A DNA stretch of 64,000 nucleotides from Pseudonocardia sp. (GCF_029263155.1 NZ_JAJCYB010000063.1:17491-81490); one strand, 5' to 3'. Shown: positions 48,567-58,392, numbered from the stretch's first letter. The notes: generated by a model from the sequence alone, not told the origin. A program made the numbers and translations.

Positions 48567-49490
48567 TCATGCCGCACCCGCCGTGTCCGCGGTGCGCTCG
48601 TTCGCGTCGACCTCATCGGCGACGATCGAGTCCGCGCCGTCCTCGACGACGTCACGCGGCCGGTCGACCTCCGCGAGCCCGTCGCCGATGGCCTCGTGCA
48701 GGGCGTCAACAGCCGCGCGAGCCCGGTCCATCGGATCGGGCGCGACATCGTCGACCACCGGCGCCGCCGAACCGTGGCGCTCGTGAAGCGCGTCGACCGC
48801 GGCCCGCGCGTGGGCCAACGGATCGTCATCGCTATCTGCGTCGGCGGGAACAGCGGCAGCATCCCGGTCCGCGCGCCGGGCCTTCTCCGCCTCCCACGCG
48901 CGCTTCCCACGCTCCGCCGACGTCAGGTTCAACGCCTGTGGGTTGGGCGACCGCACCCCACACAGCTCGCGCATCTGCGCCATCGCCCGGACCTGCGCCG
49001 CCCGCACGCCCGTGGGGGTGATCCCCAGCTCGACGGCCGCATCCGCGGTGCCGCGGTCGGCCAGCACGCTCGCCCGCATCACCTCGGCCTGGCGCGGCGA
49101 CAGCTGCGCCAGCAGCGCCTCGACCCGCTCCCGGGCGTGCGCGGTCTCGTCCCGCCGCTCGACCTGCTCGGCCGGGCCCGGCTCGTTGGCCGCCACCCAC
49201 GTCGCTTCCGTGACGTCCGTCGGCGTCGGTCGGCGCGCGAAGTCCTGGTAGCTGTTGAGCACCTCGTACCGGGCCGTCGCCGCCGCGTAGCCCCAGACGG
49301 ACTCGATCTCGCGGTCGCTCTCCAGCGCCCGCCAGATGCCGAGCAGCGCGCGCTGTGCGGCGTCATCGCCGTCGACCTCGCCCAGCCGGCCGCGGCAGAT
49401 CGCCCGCACCATCGGCTCGACCTCGCGCAACCGCGCCGCCGTGTCCGTGCGGTCGCGGGCAGTGATCAGGACGTCCCGCTGCCCTACCAT
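48567..49490 (-). CDS. ECF-type RNA polymerase sigma factor
   Basis: DDAAQRALLGIWRAL, WGYAAATARYEVLNSYQDFARR, LLAQLSPRQAEVMRASVLADRGTADAAVELGITPTGVRAAQVRA. Confidence 0.7.
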   Translation of the reverse strand: MVGQRDVLITARDRTDTAARLREVEPMVRAICRGRLGEVDGDDAAQRALLGIWRALESDREIESVWGYAAATARYEVLNSYQDFARRPTPTDVTEATWVAANEPGPAEQVERRDETAHARERVEALLAQLSPRQAEVMRASVLADRGTADAAVELGITPTGVRAAQVRAMAQMRELCGVRSPNPQALNLTSAERGKRAWEAEKARRADRDAAAVPADADSDDDPLAHARAAVDALHERHGSAAPVVDDVAPDPMDRARAAVDALHEAIGDGLAEVDRPRDVVEDGADSIVADEVDANERTADTAGAA

Positions 49491-49668
49491 CGGGACCTCT
49501 CCTGTCCGGTCCTGGACTCCGAGAGATCGGCCCGGCGGCTGTGTCCCGCCAAGAACCCGTCGCCGGGCCTACCCACGCTTGACCTCCGCGTTCGTTGCAC
49601 CGGAGCCCGCCGAAGCGGCAGGCGTTGACTCCGCCGCGTCAAGCGACGCCGGACACGCACGCGGGCGG

Positions 49669-49884
49669 TCATCCCTCCGCCTCACCGTCGGTCAGGGGCT
49701 GTGACGCCTCGCTGATGGACGACAGGAAGTCCGACACCAGTCCGGGCAGACCAGCGCCGGCCGGCGTGCCGATGAACAGCACCAGCCCGATCAGCGCGAA
49801 CGCGACCGCGCCACCAGGCACCCGCGCCTTCGCGCAGATCACCGAACCGACGACGGCGAAGAAGATCAGGACGCCGACGCTCAT
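49669..49884 (-). CDS. Small membrane protein
   Basis: MSVGVLIFFAVVGSVICAKARVPGGAVAFALIGLVLFIGTPAG; ATGA overlap. Confidence 0.55.
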   Translation of the reverse strand: MSVGVLIFFAVVGSVICAKARVPGGAVAFALIGLVLFIGTPAGAGLPGLVSDFLSSISEASQPLTDGEAEG

Positions 49885-50213
49885 GACTCGCCGTCCTCTC
49901 GGCGAGTGACGACGAACGACGCGGCGTCGACGACGCTCCCCGCATCGACGGCGCCCTCGATCAGCGCGTCGAGCACGCGGGCAGGGACGATGACACGGCC
50001 GCGGACCCGCACCGCCGGGAACTCGCCGGCGTTGATCGCGCGGTAGAGCGTCACGGAGGAGATGCCGGAAATCTCCGCGACCTCGGCGACGCTGTAGAAG
50101 CGCCGGGCATATGCCGGACGCTCCGGAAGGAGCTGGCCGAGCGTGCGTCGTGTGGGAGTGCTGCGGATCGGCGTAGCCGGTTGGGGCGCCGAGTTGATGT
50201 CTGCTGAAGTCAT
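49881..50213 (-). CDS. Excisionase/MerR-type HTH DNA-binding protein
   Basis: FYSVAEVAEISGISSVTLYRAINAGEFPAVRVRGRVIVPARVLDALI. Confidence 0.8.
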   Translation of the reverse strand: MTSADINSAPQPATPIRSTPTRRTLGQLLPERPAYARRFYSVAEVAEISGISSVTLYRAINAGEFPAVRVRGRVIVPARVLDALIEGAVDAGSVVDAASFVVTRREDGES

Positions 50214-50403
50214 GGACCAAAGGTCACGGCGACCAGGACGACCGGACCACGACCGCGAAGCGACCTGAGCCGGACCTCTCCGTGCCCGCTGATCACCGAT
50301 CGGCAACGTCGGGGGTGTGCACCAACTTCTGCAATCGGCCCAGTTCTGTCAGTGGGCCTGCGTACGCTGCGGATTCCGAGCAAGCGATCGGCGAGGAGGG
50401 CAC

Positions 50404-51840
50404 ATGCAGGACGACCGTCACGCATCCGCCCGAGCGCCGCGCACGCTTCTGGAAAAGCTGATCAAGGAACGCGAAGCGACCTACGAGGAGCAAGCGAAAG
50501 CATTCGAGAAGCTCGCCCGCGAGCTGAAGGAACCGGCGACCATGAGCGTTCGCCACCTGCAGCGGCTCGCCGCCGGCCAGCGCACCGCCACCCACGCGAC
50601 ACCCAGCACGCGCCGCGTGATGCGGCACCTTTACGGGCACGGGCTCGACGAGCTCCTTGCGCCGGTGACCGCCGCGGAAGCAGCGACGGTGGTGGCCGTC
50701 GCGACCCGGCTCGATCTCGACGCGCTCCGCACCCCCGACGACAGCACGGCGGCGCTCGGGCAGCTGACGTCCGAGCTTCTGACGGACCCGCTGGCGCCGG
50801 GCAACCTCGGCGTCACGCCGGAGGCGTGGCAGGCCGTGGTCGTGCGCTGGATGCTGGAGCCGGAGTCACGCGCGCAGGGCGGGACGTCAGGCGGAAGCGT
50901 CGCCGCGACCGATGTCGAGGTGATCCGCAGCGCGACGCGAATGCTCGCGGCGTGGGACTACCAGTACGGCGGCGGCCACTCGCGCATGCTCGTCGGGCAG
51001 TGCCTCGCCACGGAGGCCCTGCCGCTGGCGCGGCGCGCGTCGCCGTGCTCGGCGGTCGGCCGCGACTTCCTCACCGCCGTCGCCGCACTCGCGCGCCTGG
51101 CCGGCTGGACGGCGTACGACATCGGCAGCCACGGGAGCGCGCAACGGCTGCTCACCGTCGCACTCAACCTCGCCCAGGCCGCGGGTGACCGCGCGCTCGG
51201 TGGCCGCATCCTCGCCGGGATGAGCCACCAGGCCAACTTCCTCGGACAGTCGCAGCGGGCCGTCGAGCTGGCTCGTGCGGCGCACGCCGGCGCCCGTGGA
51301 CAGGCCACCCCGACGGCGTTGGCTCTGTTCCACGCGATGGAAGCTCGGGCGCTGGCAGCAGCCGGTGACGAGATTGGTTGCACCGCGGCACTCGTAACGG
51401 CGGAGCAGGCGCTGCTCAGCGGCAACCCGGACAACGATCCGGAGTGGGTGCGCTTCTTCGACCGCGCGGAGCTGCACGCCGAGTTCGCGCACTGCTTCCG
51501 CGACCTCGGCCGGCCGCAGCTCGCTGCGGAGCACGCGCAACGGTCGATCGACACCTCGGAGACCGTCTACGTCCGGAGCCTCTCGTTCTGCCGGACGGTG
51601 CTCGCCACCGCCCACATTCAACGTGGAGAGCTGGATGAGGGCCTGCACGTCGCGCGCGGGGTCGTCGACACGGCAGAGCAGCTGCGATCGCAACGAGTGT
51701 TGACGTACCTCGACGAGTTCCGCGGCCGGCTCGACTCGTTCGGCGATGCCTCCGCGCTGCGCGAGTTCGACCTGTACGTCACGGAACGGTTGCCGAAGCT
51801 AGAGCTGCCGCCAGCGGCGGGGAAGCTCGTCGTTGCGTAG
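50404..51840 (+). CDS. XRE-like regulator with TPR-like C-terminus
   Basis: TLLEKLIKEREATYEEQAKAFEKLARELKEPATMSVRHLQRLAAGQR; helical repeats with ALFHAMEARALAAAGDE. Confidence 0.75.
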   Translation: MQDDRHASARAPRTLLEKLIKEREATYEEQAKAFEKLARELKEPATMSVRHLQRLAAGQRTATHATPSTRRVMRHLYGHGLDELLAPVTAAEAATVVAVATRLDLDALRTPDDSTAALGQLTSELLTDPLAPGNLGVTPEAWQAVVVRWMLEPESRAQGGTSGGSVAATDVEVIRSATRMLAAWDYQYGGGHSRMLVGQCLATEALPLARRASPCSAVGRDFLTAVAALARLAGWTAYDIGSHGSAQRLLTVALNLAQAAGDRALGGRILAGMSHQANFLGQSQRAVELARAAHAGARGQATPTALALFHAMEARALAAAGDEIGCTAALVTAEQALLSGNPDNDPEWVRFFDRAELHAEFAHCFRDLGRPQLAAEHAQRSIDTSETVYVRSLSFCRTVLATAHIQRGELDEGLHVARGVVDTAEQLRSQRVLTYLDEFRGRLDSFGDASALREFDLYVTERLPKLELPPAAGKLVVA

Positions 51841-52713
51841 GTCGGCGAGCCGGCGCGCGATCTCGTCGTCGACGACGGCCGACTCGCCGGCCCGCTGCAT
51901 CAGCCACGACGTCATGTTGAGCTCGCGGATGGCACGCATGGTCGGGAACCCACTCCAGGTCAGCGGATCCCACCCGTAGCGATCGACGCACCGCCGATAC
52001 TCGGCCTCCCCCATCCACCCGAACACCGCGTACGCCGCGGCGAAGACGGACGCGTCCCACTCGCGCGGGCCCCACGCGAACGCTTCGAGATCGATCAGCA
52101 CAACGGTCCCGTCCTTGCGTCGCATGAGGTTCCCGAGGTGGGCGTCACCGTGGATCGGCCCGGGCTCCAGCTCGAAGGACAGCGACTTGTAGGCATCTCG
52201 CAGCTCAGCCTGCCGGCCGGCGAGGAAATCCCGGTCGGACTCGGTCACGCTCGCGCCTGCGGCAGTCAGTCGCCCGAGGACTCGCGGCATCGGGTCGAAG
52301 GTCGGCAACGACACGGCGGTCGGCGGAGGAAGGTCGTGGAGTCGCCGCAAGACGGACGCGAGGTCCGCGAAGGTCGGTCCCTCCGGCGACTCGACGATCA
52401 GATCCCACCACGTGACGACGCGGCCGTCGATCACCAGCAGCTGTTCGGGACCGTCATACAGCCGGACAGCCGAGAAGCCGCAATCTGCAAGCCACGCGGC
52501 GACGACGACCTCCCTGCGCGGGACGTCGGCGTGCCGCGCGATGCGGGCGACGACCGGGTGGTGGACGAGGCGGTAGACGGCGTTCTCACCGTGCCGAAGG
52601 AGTACTGCATCCGTGCCGTCCAGGCCGACGTCGCGGCACGCCGCCGTCAGGATCGAGCGCGTCGCACTCGCAGTAAAAAGGCCGGCGAGCCGGTCCTCCT
52701 GCGCAGGCCGCAT
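51799..52713 (-). CDS. Aminoglycoside phosphotransferase-like kinase
   Basis: GPIHGDAHLGNLMRRKDGTVVLIDLEAFAWGPREWDAS; 3' end overlaps the convergent XRE gene. Confidence 0.85.
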   Translation of the reverse strand: MRPAQEDRLAGLFTASATRSILTAACRDVGLDGTDAVLLRHGENAVYRLVHHPVVARIARHADVPRREVVVAAWLADCGFSAVRLYDGPEQLLVIDGRVVTWWDLIVESPEGPTFADLASVLRRLHDLPPPTAVSLPTFDPMPRVLGRLTAAGASVTESDRDFLAGRQAELRDAYKSLSFELEPGPIHGDAHLGNLMRRKDGTVVLIDLEAFAWGPREWDASVFAAAYAVFGWMGEAEYRRCVDRYGWDPLTWSGFPTMRAIRELNMTSWLMQRAGESAVVDDEIARRLADLRNDELPRRWRQL

Positions 52714-52969
52714 GCCTCTCACGCTACTGGCGGCACGCTGTCCACCGGGCCGCGTCAGCGCAACGCGTTCGTGACGATGGACGTCAGCGCAAGGCCGGTC
52801 GCGCCACGGCCGACAGGCTGCGCCTGCGCGTTGGAAACGACCGATCCCTCGCGGCGCGACTCGTAGATGTCGCCGGTGAAGCGGACGGACCGGTAGCGTC
52901 CACGCTCGCGAGACAGCTCGGTGATGTTTCCGGTGCCGGACCCGTCGACCAGGCAGGGTGGGCCTGAAC

Positions 52970-53152
52970 CTACGAGTCCGTCTCGACGACCTCGGCTCCG
53001 TCAGCAGCGCGCTGAACGGACTCACAACCCTTCTTGGCGGCGGCTTTCGTCTCGTACGCCTCGCCGGTCGCAACGACCTGCCCGTTGCTGGCCTTCAAAC
53101 GAAAACGAAACTTGCCAGCGCGGTCTTCGTAGACCTCGAATTTTCCTGCCAC
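52970..53152 (-). CDS. DUF1508/YegP-like protein
   Basis: MAGKFEVYEDRAGKFRFRLKASNGQVVATGEAYETKAAAKKGCESVQRAA. Confidence 0.85.
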   Translation of the reverse strand: MAGKFEVYEDRAGKFRFRLKASNGQVVATGEAYETKAAAKKGCESVQRAADGAEVVETDS

Positions 53153-53741
53153 TATGCCGCCCCTCGAAGATGATCAGTTGGTCGTCGGGCAGGCTACTCG
53201 CAACGCCGACCTTCAGCGACCAATGCACGCCGAACGAGCACTTCCGTGTCAGAGCGGATGCTCCGGCCCGACCAGTGGCTGGCCGGGGTGTTCCTGCTGG
53301 TTGGCGTGCCGGTCTGTGTCGCCCCGTGCGGAGGCGTACTCGGCCGGGTGGTGCCCTTCCGATGACTCCGGCCCGGCCGTTCGTTCCTCGGCTCTGCGAC
53401 TCAGGGTCTGTGCATGGCGCAGCCATCGCAGCACCGTGCCGCGCGCGCTGGTCCGCCGGGCCTGCCGCCGCCACGCTTGCTGACCCGCTCGACGCGCCCG
53501 CCGTAGTGCCCACCGCTGAACTGCCCGTCGGTCACTCGTCCGTCGATGTTCTTCGAGGCCAGCCCACCCGGCGAGGTCATGCGCACTTCCGTGTCAAGGC
53601 GGACGCAGAGTCCCGGGTACTGACGGGCCGTATCGTCGCGTGCCCTCTGAGCTGGGCGTTCGTGCTAGCGCGTCTCGGGACGTGACGGGTGCTCCCGAGC
53701 CGCGTGCTCCGGGTTTGCTCCGCCCAACCACGCTGGGTCTC

Positions 53742-53920
53742 GTGTGGCATCCCGTCGACCTGGCAACGCCCGACCGCGCGGCGGCCCGGGGGCAGCCCTC
53801 GACGCAACCGCCGGCCGACGTCGTGCAGCTCTGCCCCCGGGACGTCGTGTGGTAGCCCCTCGGGGAGGTCGACGGGATGCCACACCCGGCCATCCCGGAG
53901 ACCTGCCCGCCCGGCGAGGG
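53742..53920 (+). repeat. Element A, copy 1: structured repeat
   Basis: P1 gtgtggcatcccgtcgacct / aggtcgacgggatgccacac; P2 cccgggggcag / ctgcccccggg; shared core GGCAACGCCCGACCG, GGGACGTCGTGTGGTAGCCC, tail GAGACCTGCCCGCCCGGCGAGG. Confidence 0.85.
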
Positions 53921-53977
53921 CACCGCTGTTGACGTTGACTGCGGGTACCCGGTTGCTTGCGGCCGTACCATTCGCCA

Positions 53978-54760
53978 ATGCGATATATCCCACCGGCGTC
54001 CTGGCCGCCGACTGCGGACGACGAACCGCCGAGCGACGGCTGGCGTCCTCCTCCCTATTGGGAGCCAAAGTCGAACTCGTTGCCGATCACACCGGACGGT
54101 CGCGGAAAGCTGGTTCGACCACGCTCGTCCGAAGAACCGAAAATGGAGAAGACTCCGCCGCAAGAGAGTCGCGACGACCACCGAGCTGCACAGCTTGTAA
54201 CTGCGGAGCGCATGCTCGGGATGTGGGCGCGTGCCGTCCAGAAAGATGCCCATAGCTACTACCAAGCGGCGATGCGTGCTGCATGGACTGATCGTGCGAT
54301 CGATCATGGCGAAGACTGGTCGCCGGACGAGGGCGACCTAGAAGTCGCCCTTGAGGAAGTTTGGATCCGAGGCTATCGCCTTGTCATGGGCAACTACCAG
54401 ATGGAGCGGTGGCTCCAACTGTGGCGCAAGCTGAACGACAAGACCGCTGAACCTGCGAGATATCGAGAACTTCGCAACGCCCTTGAGCATTTGGACGAGG
54501 CGTCCTTCAGCGGCGACCTGGTCGCTCGTCGCGCCCCTACCGGCAAGGCCTGGTCACTCGATGATCTGCCAGATAGAGAGCTCTCTCTGGGGTTTCACAA
54601 CTTGCACGTCGACAATGCGTTTGGTATCGCCGATCTAAAAGAGCTAACAGATGCGGCGCGCATCTACGCATCATTTGGCCGAGGGTTCAATGATGATTAC
54701 GAACCGTCCTCCGAGAATCTTGAGTGGCTGCGGCAATCGGACGACGATTGTCCCGATTGA
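53978..54760 (+). CDS. HEPN-like protein (cassette 1 cargo)
   Basis: Lower-GC ORF; RELRNALEHLDEASF (R-x4-H), followed by FHNLHVDNAFGIADLKELTDAARIY. Confidence 0.5.
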   Translation: MRYIPPASWPPTADDEPPSDGWRPPPYWEPKSNSLPITPDGRGKLVRPRSSEEPKMEKTPPQESRDDHRAAQLVTAERMLGMWARAVQKDAHSYYQAAMRAAWTDRAIDHGEDWSPDEGDLEVALEEVWIRGYRLVMGNYQMERWLQLWRKLNDKTAEPARYRELRNALEHLDEASFSGDLVARRAPTGKAWSLDDLPDRELSLGFHNLHVDNAFGIADLKELTDAARIYASFGRGFNDDYEPSSENLEWLRQSDDDCPD

Positions 54761-54764
54761 GGCG

Positions 54765-54875
54765 ACTGCGCCGCGGAGACCGGCCGGAGGCCCGCATGAT
54801 CCGCGGCGCCGCAGGCGCCGCCTTGATCAGGAATGAAAAGTCTGAACACGGTGGCGGCGCGGCGCGCGGCGCAGT
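54765..54875 (+). repeat. Element B, copy 1: structured repeat
   Basis: actgcgccgcg...cgcggcgcagt outer stem; GCCGCGG-agACCGGCCGGAGGCCcgcatgat-CCGCGGC; then hairpin and CCTTGATCAGGAATGAAAAGTCTGAACACGG. Confidence 0.75.
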
Positions 54876-54894
54876 GGGCCCCAGGCATCGAGCG

Positions 54895-55533
54895 TCAAGC
54901 CGGGTAGTCCCAGGCGAACATGTCTAGTAGGACGAGCTGGCCGGTCGGGTTCGCGGTTTCGATGTTCACCTCGCCGCGGTACTTCGCGCTCGGCCGCAGG
55001 TCGTATGGGATTTCGGCCCCGTGCCGGCACTCCTGCATCGAGGAGGGCGGCGCCTCGGACACGCCGTCAGCCCCGATGGTGGACCACTCGTAGTACTTCG
55101 GTGAGCCGCCGTCTCGGAACGGGTCGTAGTCCCGGCTCGTCTCGATGCGGACCGACAGCACGAGCCTGTGGTCGCGCCCGGGCGAGGGCGTGAAGAACTC
55201 GTCGCCGTCGCAACCAGGGTCAACCTCGACCTTGTCGAGCACCAGGCGGATGCCCCACGTGTTCGGGTCGCCATCGTCGGGTCCGCCCCACTGCGCGACC
55301 TTGCCGAGCTGCTTGAGCAACAGGCCGCCGGGCAGCTCGACGCGCGGACCGTACAGCTCCTCCTGCTCAGGAGAGAGGGTGATCGGAGCAGGTGATGGAG
55401 TACCGCCAACGCCAGGGGCGGTGTCAACAGCCGGTGGGACGTTGAACGGCTCGGGCGGCGCCGGTTCCGAAGCGCACCCTGCCACGAGACCGAGAGCGGC
55501 GACGACAGCGGGGACGAGCGCAGCAGGCCGCAT
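54895..55533 (-). CDS. Hypothetical lipoprotein
   Basis: MRPAALVPAVVAALGLVAGCASEPAPPEPFN lipobox. Confidence 0.7.
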   Translation of the reverse strand: MRPAALVPAVVAALGLVAGCASEPAPPEPFNVPPAVDTAPGVGGTPSPAPITLSPEQEELYGPRVELPGGLLLKQLGKVAQWGGPDDGDPNTWGIRLVLDKVEVDPGCDGDEFFTPSPGRDHRLVLSVRIETSRDYDPFRDGGSPKYYEWSTIGADGVSEAPPSSMQECRHGAEIPYDLRPSAKYRGEVNIETANPTGQLVLLDMFAWDYPA

Positions 55534-55618
55534 GAACCCTCCAAGGTCGTGGATCTCTCCCTGTTGGCGTCGCTCCTCACGATCGACCCGTTACGGGCGC
55601 TCCGGCCGGTTCGCACGA

Positions 55619-56233
55619 CTCGGTGACGTGACGCCGGGGCCTTGACAGCGGTGGATCCGGTGAGGTGGTCGATGACGGCATCAGCTCCACCCGCAACGAG
55701 GCGTCCGTGTTTCCCCTGCTTGTTGGCGTAGCCGATGGCGAGTACGCCGACTGCGTGGGCGGCGATGACGTCGGTGACGGAGTCTCCAACGAGGGCGCAT
55801 TGCGCGGGCTCGGCATCGAGCCGGCCGAGGGCGTCCCTCACGAAGTGCGGCGACGGCTTGAGCAGGCTCGGGTCCGGATCGTTTCGGGCGACGATGTCAT
55901 GCACGGTCAGGGCGTGGGCGTCGAGGAAGGTACGGATTGCTGCCTCGGAGTTGTTGCTGACGATCGTGACGGTGTGCCCGGTCGTCGTGAGTCCGGCCAG
56001 GGCTTCGGTGAGGCCTGGTGTCTTCGGCGCGGTGGCGACCGCCTCGACTTCGAGTTCTCGGAACCGCTGCTCGGTGACGTCGACGAGGCTGGGCGCGGCG
56101 GCCGCGACGTGGCGGATGACCGCGAACGGGTCGTCGGATTCCGCCAGATCGGGCGGCAGGACGACGCCGTGATCTTGGAGGGCTGCCGCGAACGCCCGCG
56201 TGACAGTCCTGGCCCCCACTCCCCCAAACACTG
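55619..56233 (-). pseudogene. HAD-family hydrolase, distal part (interrupted by IS5-like element)
   Basis: VFGGVGARTVTRAFAAAL...TVTIVSNNSEAAIRTFLDAH...CALVGDSVTDVIAAHAVGVLAIGYANKQGK; 3' boundary uncertain. Confidence 0.8.
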
Positions 56234-57169
56234 AGCCTTTGCCAACCCGATCATGAGTTGGCGATCATGAGGGTCTGAACTGCGGCAACGAGGGTGCCGG
56301 CGCGGGTCGGGCTGGCGCGGATCTTGCGGAGGATCTTCCAGTTCTTCAGCTCGGCGTTGGCCCGTTCGCCCGGGCCGCGTCGGCGGGCGTGGGCGGTGTT
56401 GACCGCCTTCTGTGTGGCCGACAAGCGTCGGCGGCGGCCGGTGTCGGGATCGATGCGGCGGCGGCGCTGCGGGACCCGGACCAACGGGCCGCCGCCCTGG
56501 TAGGCGGTGTCGGCCAGGGTCTGGATCTCGGCGTGGTTGAGCGCGTCGATGATGCCGTGCTCGCGGGCGGCGCCCATGTCGTGACGGGCTCCGGGCAGCG
56601 GCGGGGAGATCCACACCAGCCGACCGGCGGGGTCGGCGATGACCTGCACGTTCAGGCCGTGGCACTTGTGCTTGCCCGAGTAGTAGGGCCGGTCCCGTCC
56701 GCCGGTCATGCCGACGCGGTCGATCCGCAGCAGGGTGCCGTCGAGGATCACGTGGGCCTTGCGGCGGGCGATCTCGATGGCCTGGGCGAGGGTGGGCGCC
56801 ATCGCGGCGAGTAGCGCGAGGGCCTCGCGCAGGTAGCGGTACACCGTGGAGGTCCCGACGCCGAAACCGCAGGCCAGGTCGGCGTAGGTCTCGCCTTTGC
56901 GCAGGTGGGCGACCACGAGCAGGGCTTGGCGGCCTGGGTCCAGTCGCCGCCAGCGGGTGCCCTTGCTGGTGCGGTGGGCGCGCAACAGATCGGTGAGCAT
57001 GATCAGCGCACGGGTGGACACGGTCATCCCGGAGGGGTAAGACATCACGACGAAGCTCCTGGCCAGGCGAGTTGATCTAGGCAATCGCCCGTCTACCAGG
57101 AGCTTCACCCATGCACGGAGCCGACACGCCGCACAACCGCCACACTTGCTGACGAGGTTGGCAAAGGCT
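56234..57169 (-). mobile_element. IS5-family-like insertion sequence
   Basis: Terminal IR agcctttgccaacc / ggttggcaaaggct with duplicated cactg (56229-56233 / 57170-57174). Confidence 0.85.
56251..57045 (-). CDS. IS5-family transposase (DDE_Tnp_4 type)
   Basis: AHVILDGTLLRIDRVGM...DRPYYSGKHKCHGLNVQVIADPAGRLVWISPPLPGARHD...RGPGERANAELKNWKIL. Confidence 0.95.
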   Translation of the reverse strand: MSYPSGMTVSTRALIMLTDLLRAHRTSKGTRWRRLDPGRQALLVVAHLRKGETYADLACGFGVGTSTVYRYLREALALLAAMAPTLAQAIEIARRKAHVILDGTLLRIDRVGMTGGRDRPYYSGKHKCHGLNVQVIADPAGRLVWISPPLPGARHDMGAAREHGIIDALNHAEIQTLADTAYQGGGPLVRVPQRRRRIDPDTGRRRRLSATQKAVNTAHARRRGPGERANAELKNWKILRKIRASPTRAGTLVAAVQTLMIANS

Positions 57170-57241
57170 CACTGCGCAGACCGGCCCGTCGAAGTCGAGC
57201 AGGATGTGCCGCCGTGTCGCGAGCAGCTCGGCGATTGTCAT
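57170..57241 (-). pseudogene. HAD-family hydrolase, N-terminal 24 codons
   Basis: MTIAELLATRRHILLDFDGPVCAV, then IS5; joins in frame to VFGGVGAR. Confidence 0.8.
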
Positions 57242-58090
57242 CGGTGTGGCTCGCGGGCGACCGTCGTCCAATGGCTTTCGAACCACAGCCGGCACTGCGC
57301 GACGTACTGCGAGGCCATGGAGTCGGGGTCGGCGTCGCCGGCGTGGTGGAACAGCACGGTGTCCTTGCCCATCAGGTCCCACATCGGCACCTGTTCGCCG
57401 TCGAGCTTCACGGTGTGCTCCTGCACTGGGTATAAGCCGAAGAACGCGTCGGTGCCGTTGATCAGATAGAGCTTGAACAGCGGCACGGCCGGCGCGACGC
57501 GGATCTCGGCCTGCACGTTCTCGACCAGGCCGAGTTCGCCGAGTTCGTTGGTCGCCTCGACGATCGCCTCGGTGTGCCGGCGCATGATCCCCGTGGCGCG
57601 CTCGCGGAAGGCGGGGCTGTCGGCGAGGCCCTCGACGGTGGCGGGCAGGCTCCACGGCACGGCCGGGTTGGGCACGAGGATGCGGACCTGGATCGACTCG
57701 GGCCGCAGCCGGCCGGCGCGGACCTTGTCCAGGGCTCGGAGATCGCGTTGTTCAGCGTCTCGCCGGAGAAGCCGGCGAAGTCCACCGACACCTTCGATGC
57801 CTCGAACGCGCGCTCGAGGTGCAGTCGCAACCCGACCGGGCGCTCGGTGCGCTCACGGACGTAGACCCCGCTCCCCTACCGCGAGACGACGAGGCTCTCG
57901 TCGCGCAGCAGCCGGATCGCCTGCTGCACCGTCATGCGGGCCACGCCGTAGTGCTTCGCCAGCTCCGGCCCGGACGGCAGCTTCTCCCCCGGCTCGAACC
58001 GCCGGGTCAGGATCGCGGCCCGCAGCGAGTTCGCCACCTGTTGATACGGCGACCGCGGGTCGTCGGTGGCGAGCTGACTCTGTTCGCCGA
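57238..58090 (-). pseudogene. GntR-family regulator with in-frame stop and frameshift
   Basis: SPYQQVANSLRAAILTRRFEPGEKLPSGPELAKHYGVARMTVQQAIRLLRDESLVVSR*GSGVYVRERTERPVG...; frameshift after GETLNNAISE; then VPNPAVPWSLPATVEG... Confidence 0.8.
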
Positions 58091-58392
58091 CTACAACGAA
58101 CTGGTGCGTCTGTGGGACGCGCTCGCCGACGCGACCGTCGAGCTGGAGCTTGCCCGGATGGGCACGACGAGGCCGGGGCCGGGTAGCGCGGCCTGACCGT
58201 CCGGGCGGATAAGCCCGACCAACCATTTCAGAAGAATGGTATTCCGGTGCGGGCCGTGCTGTGCCGGAAACCGGCGAATCACGAGGAGCCGGTCAACTGT
58301 GGACCTCTGCCAACCAATTGCGGGGGGTTGAACGGGGGCCGATAGCCACCACGTGCCGGGCGACCCGCTCAATCAACCAGCGCGGGGCCGGA

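Noticed and set aside
37882-50213. Complete self-transmissible ICE
   Set aside because: Relaxase and coupling protein are clear, but no core T4SS ATPase or channel genes were recognised, so only a mobilizable/integrative element is supported.
52754-52920. Minus-strand frame reading GRYRSVRFTGDIYESRREGSVVSNAQAQPVGRGATGLALTSIVTNALR*
   Set aside because: Possibly a gene fragment, but no start codon and no recognised family; not supportable as a feature.
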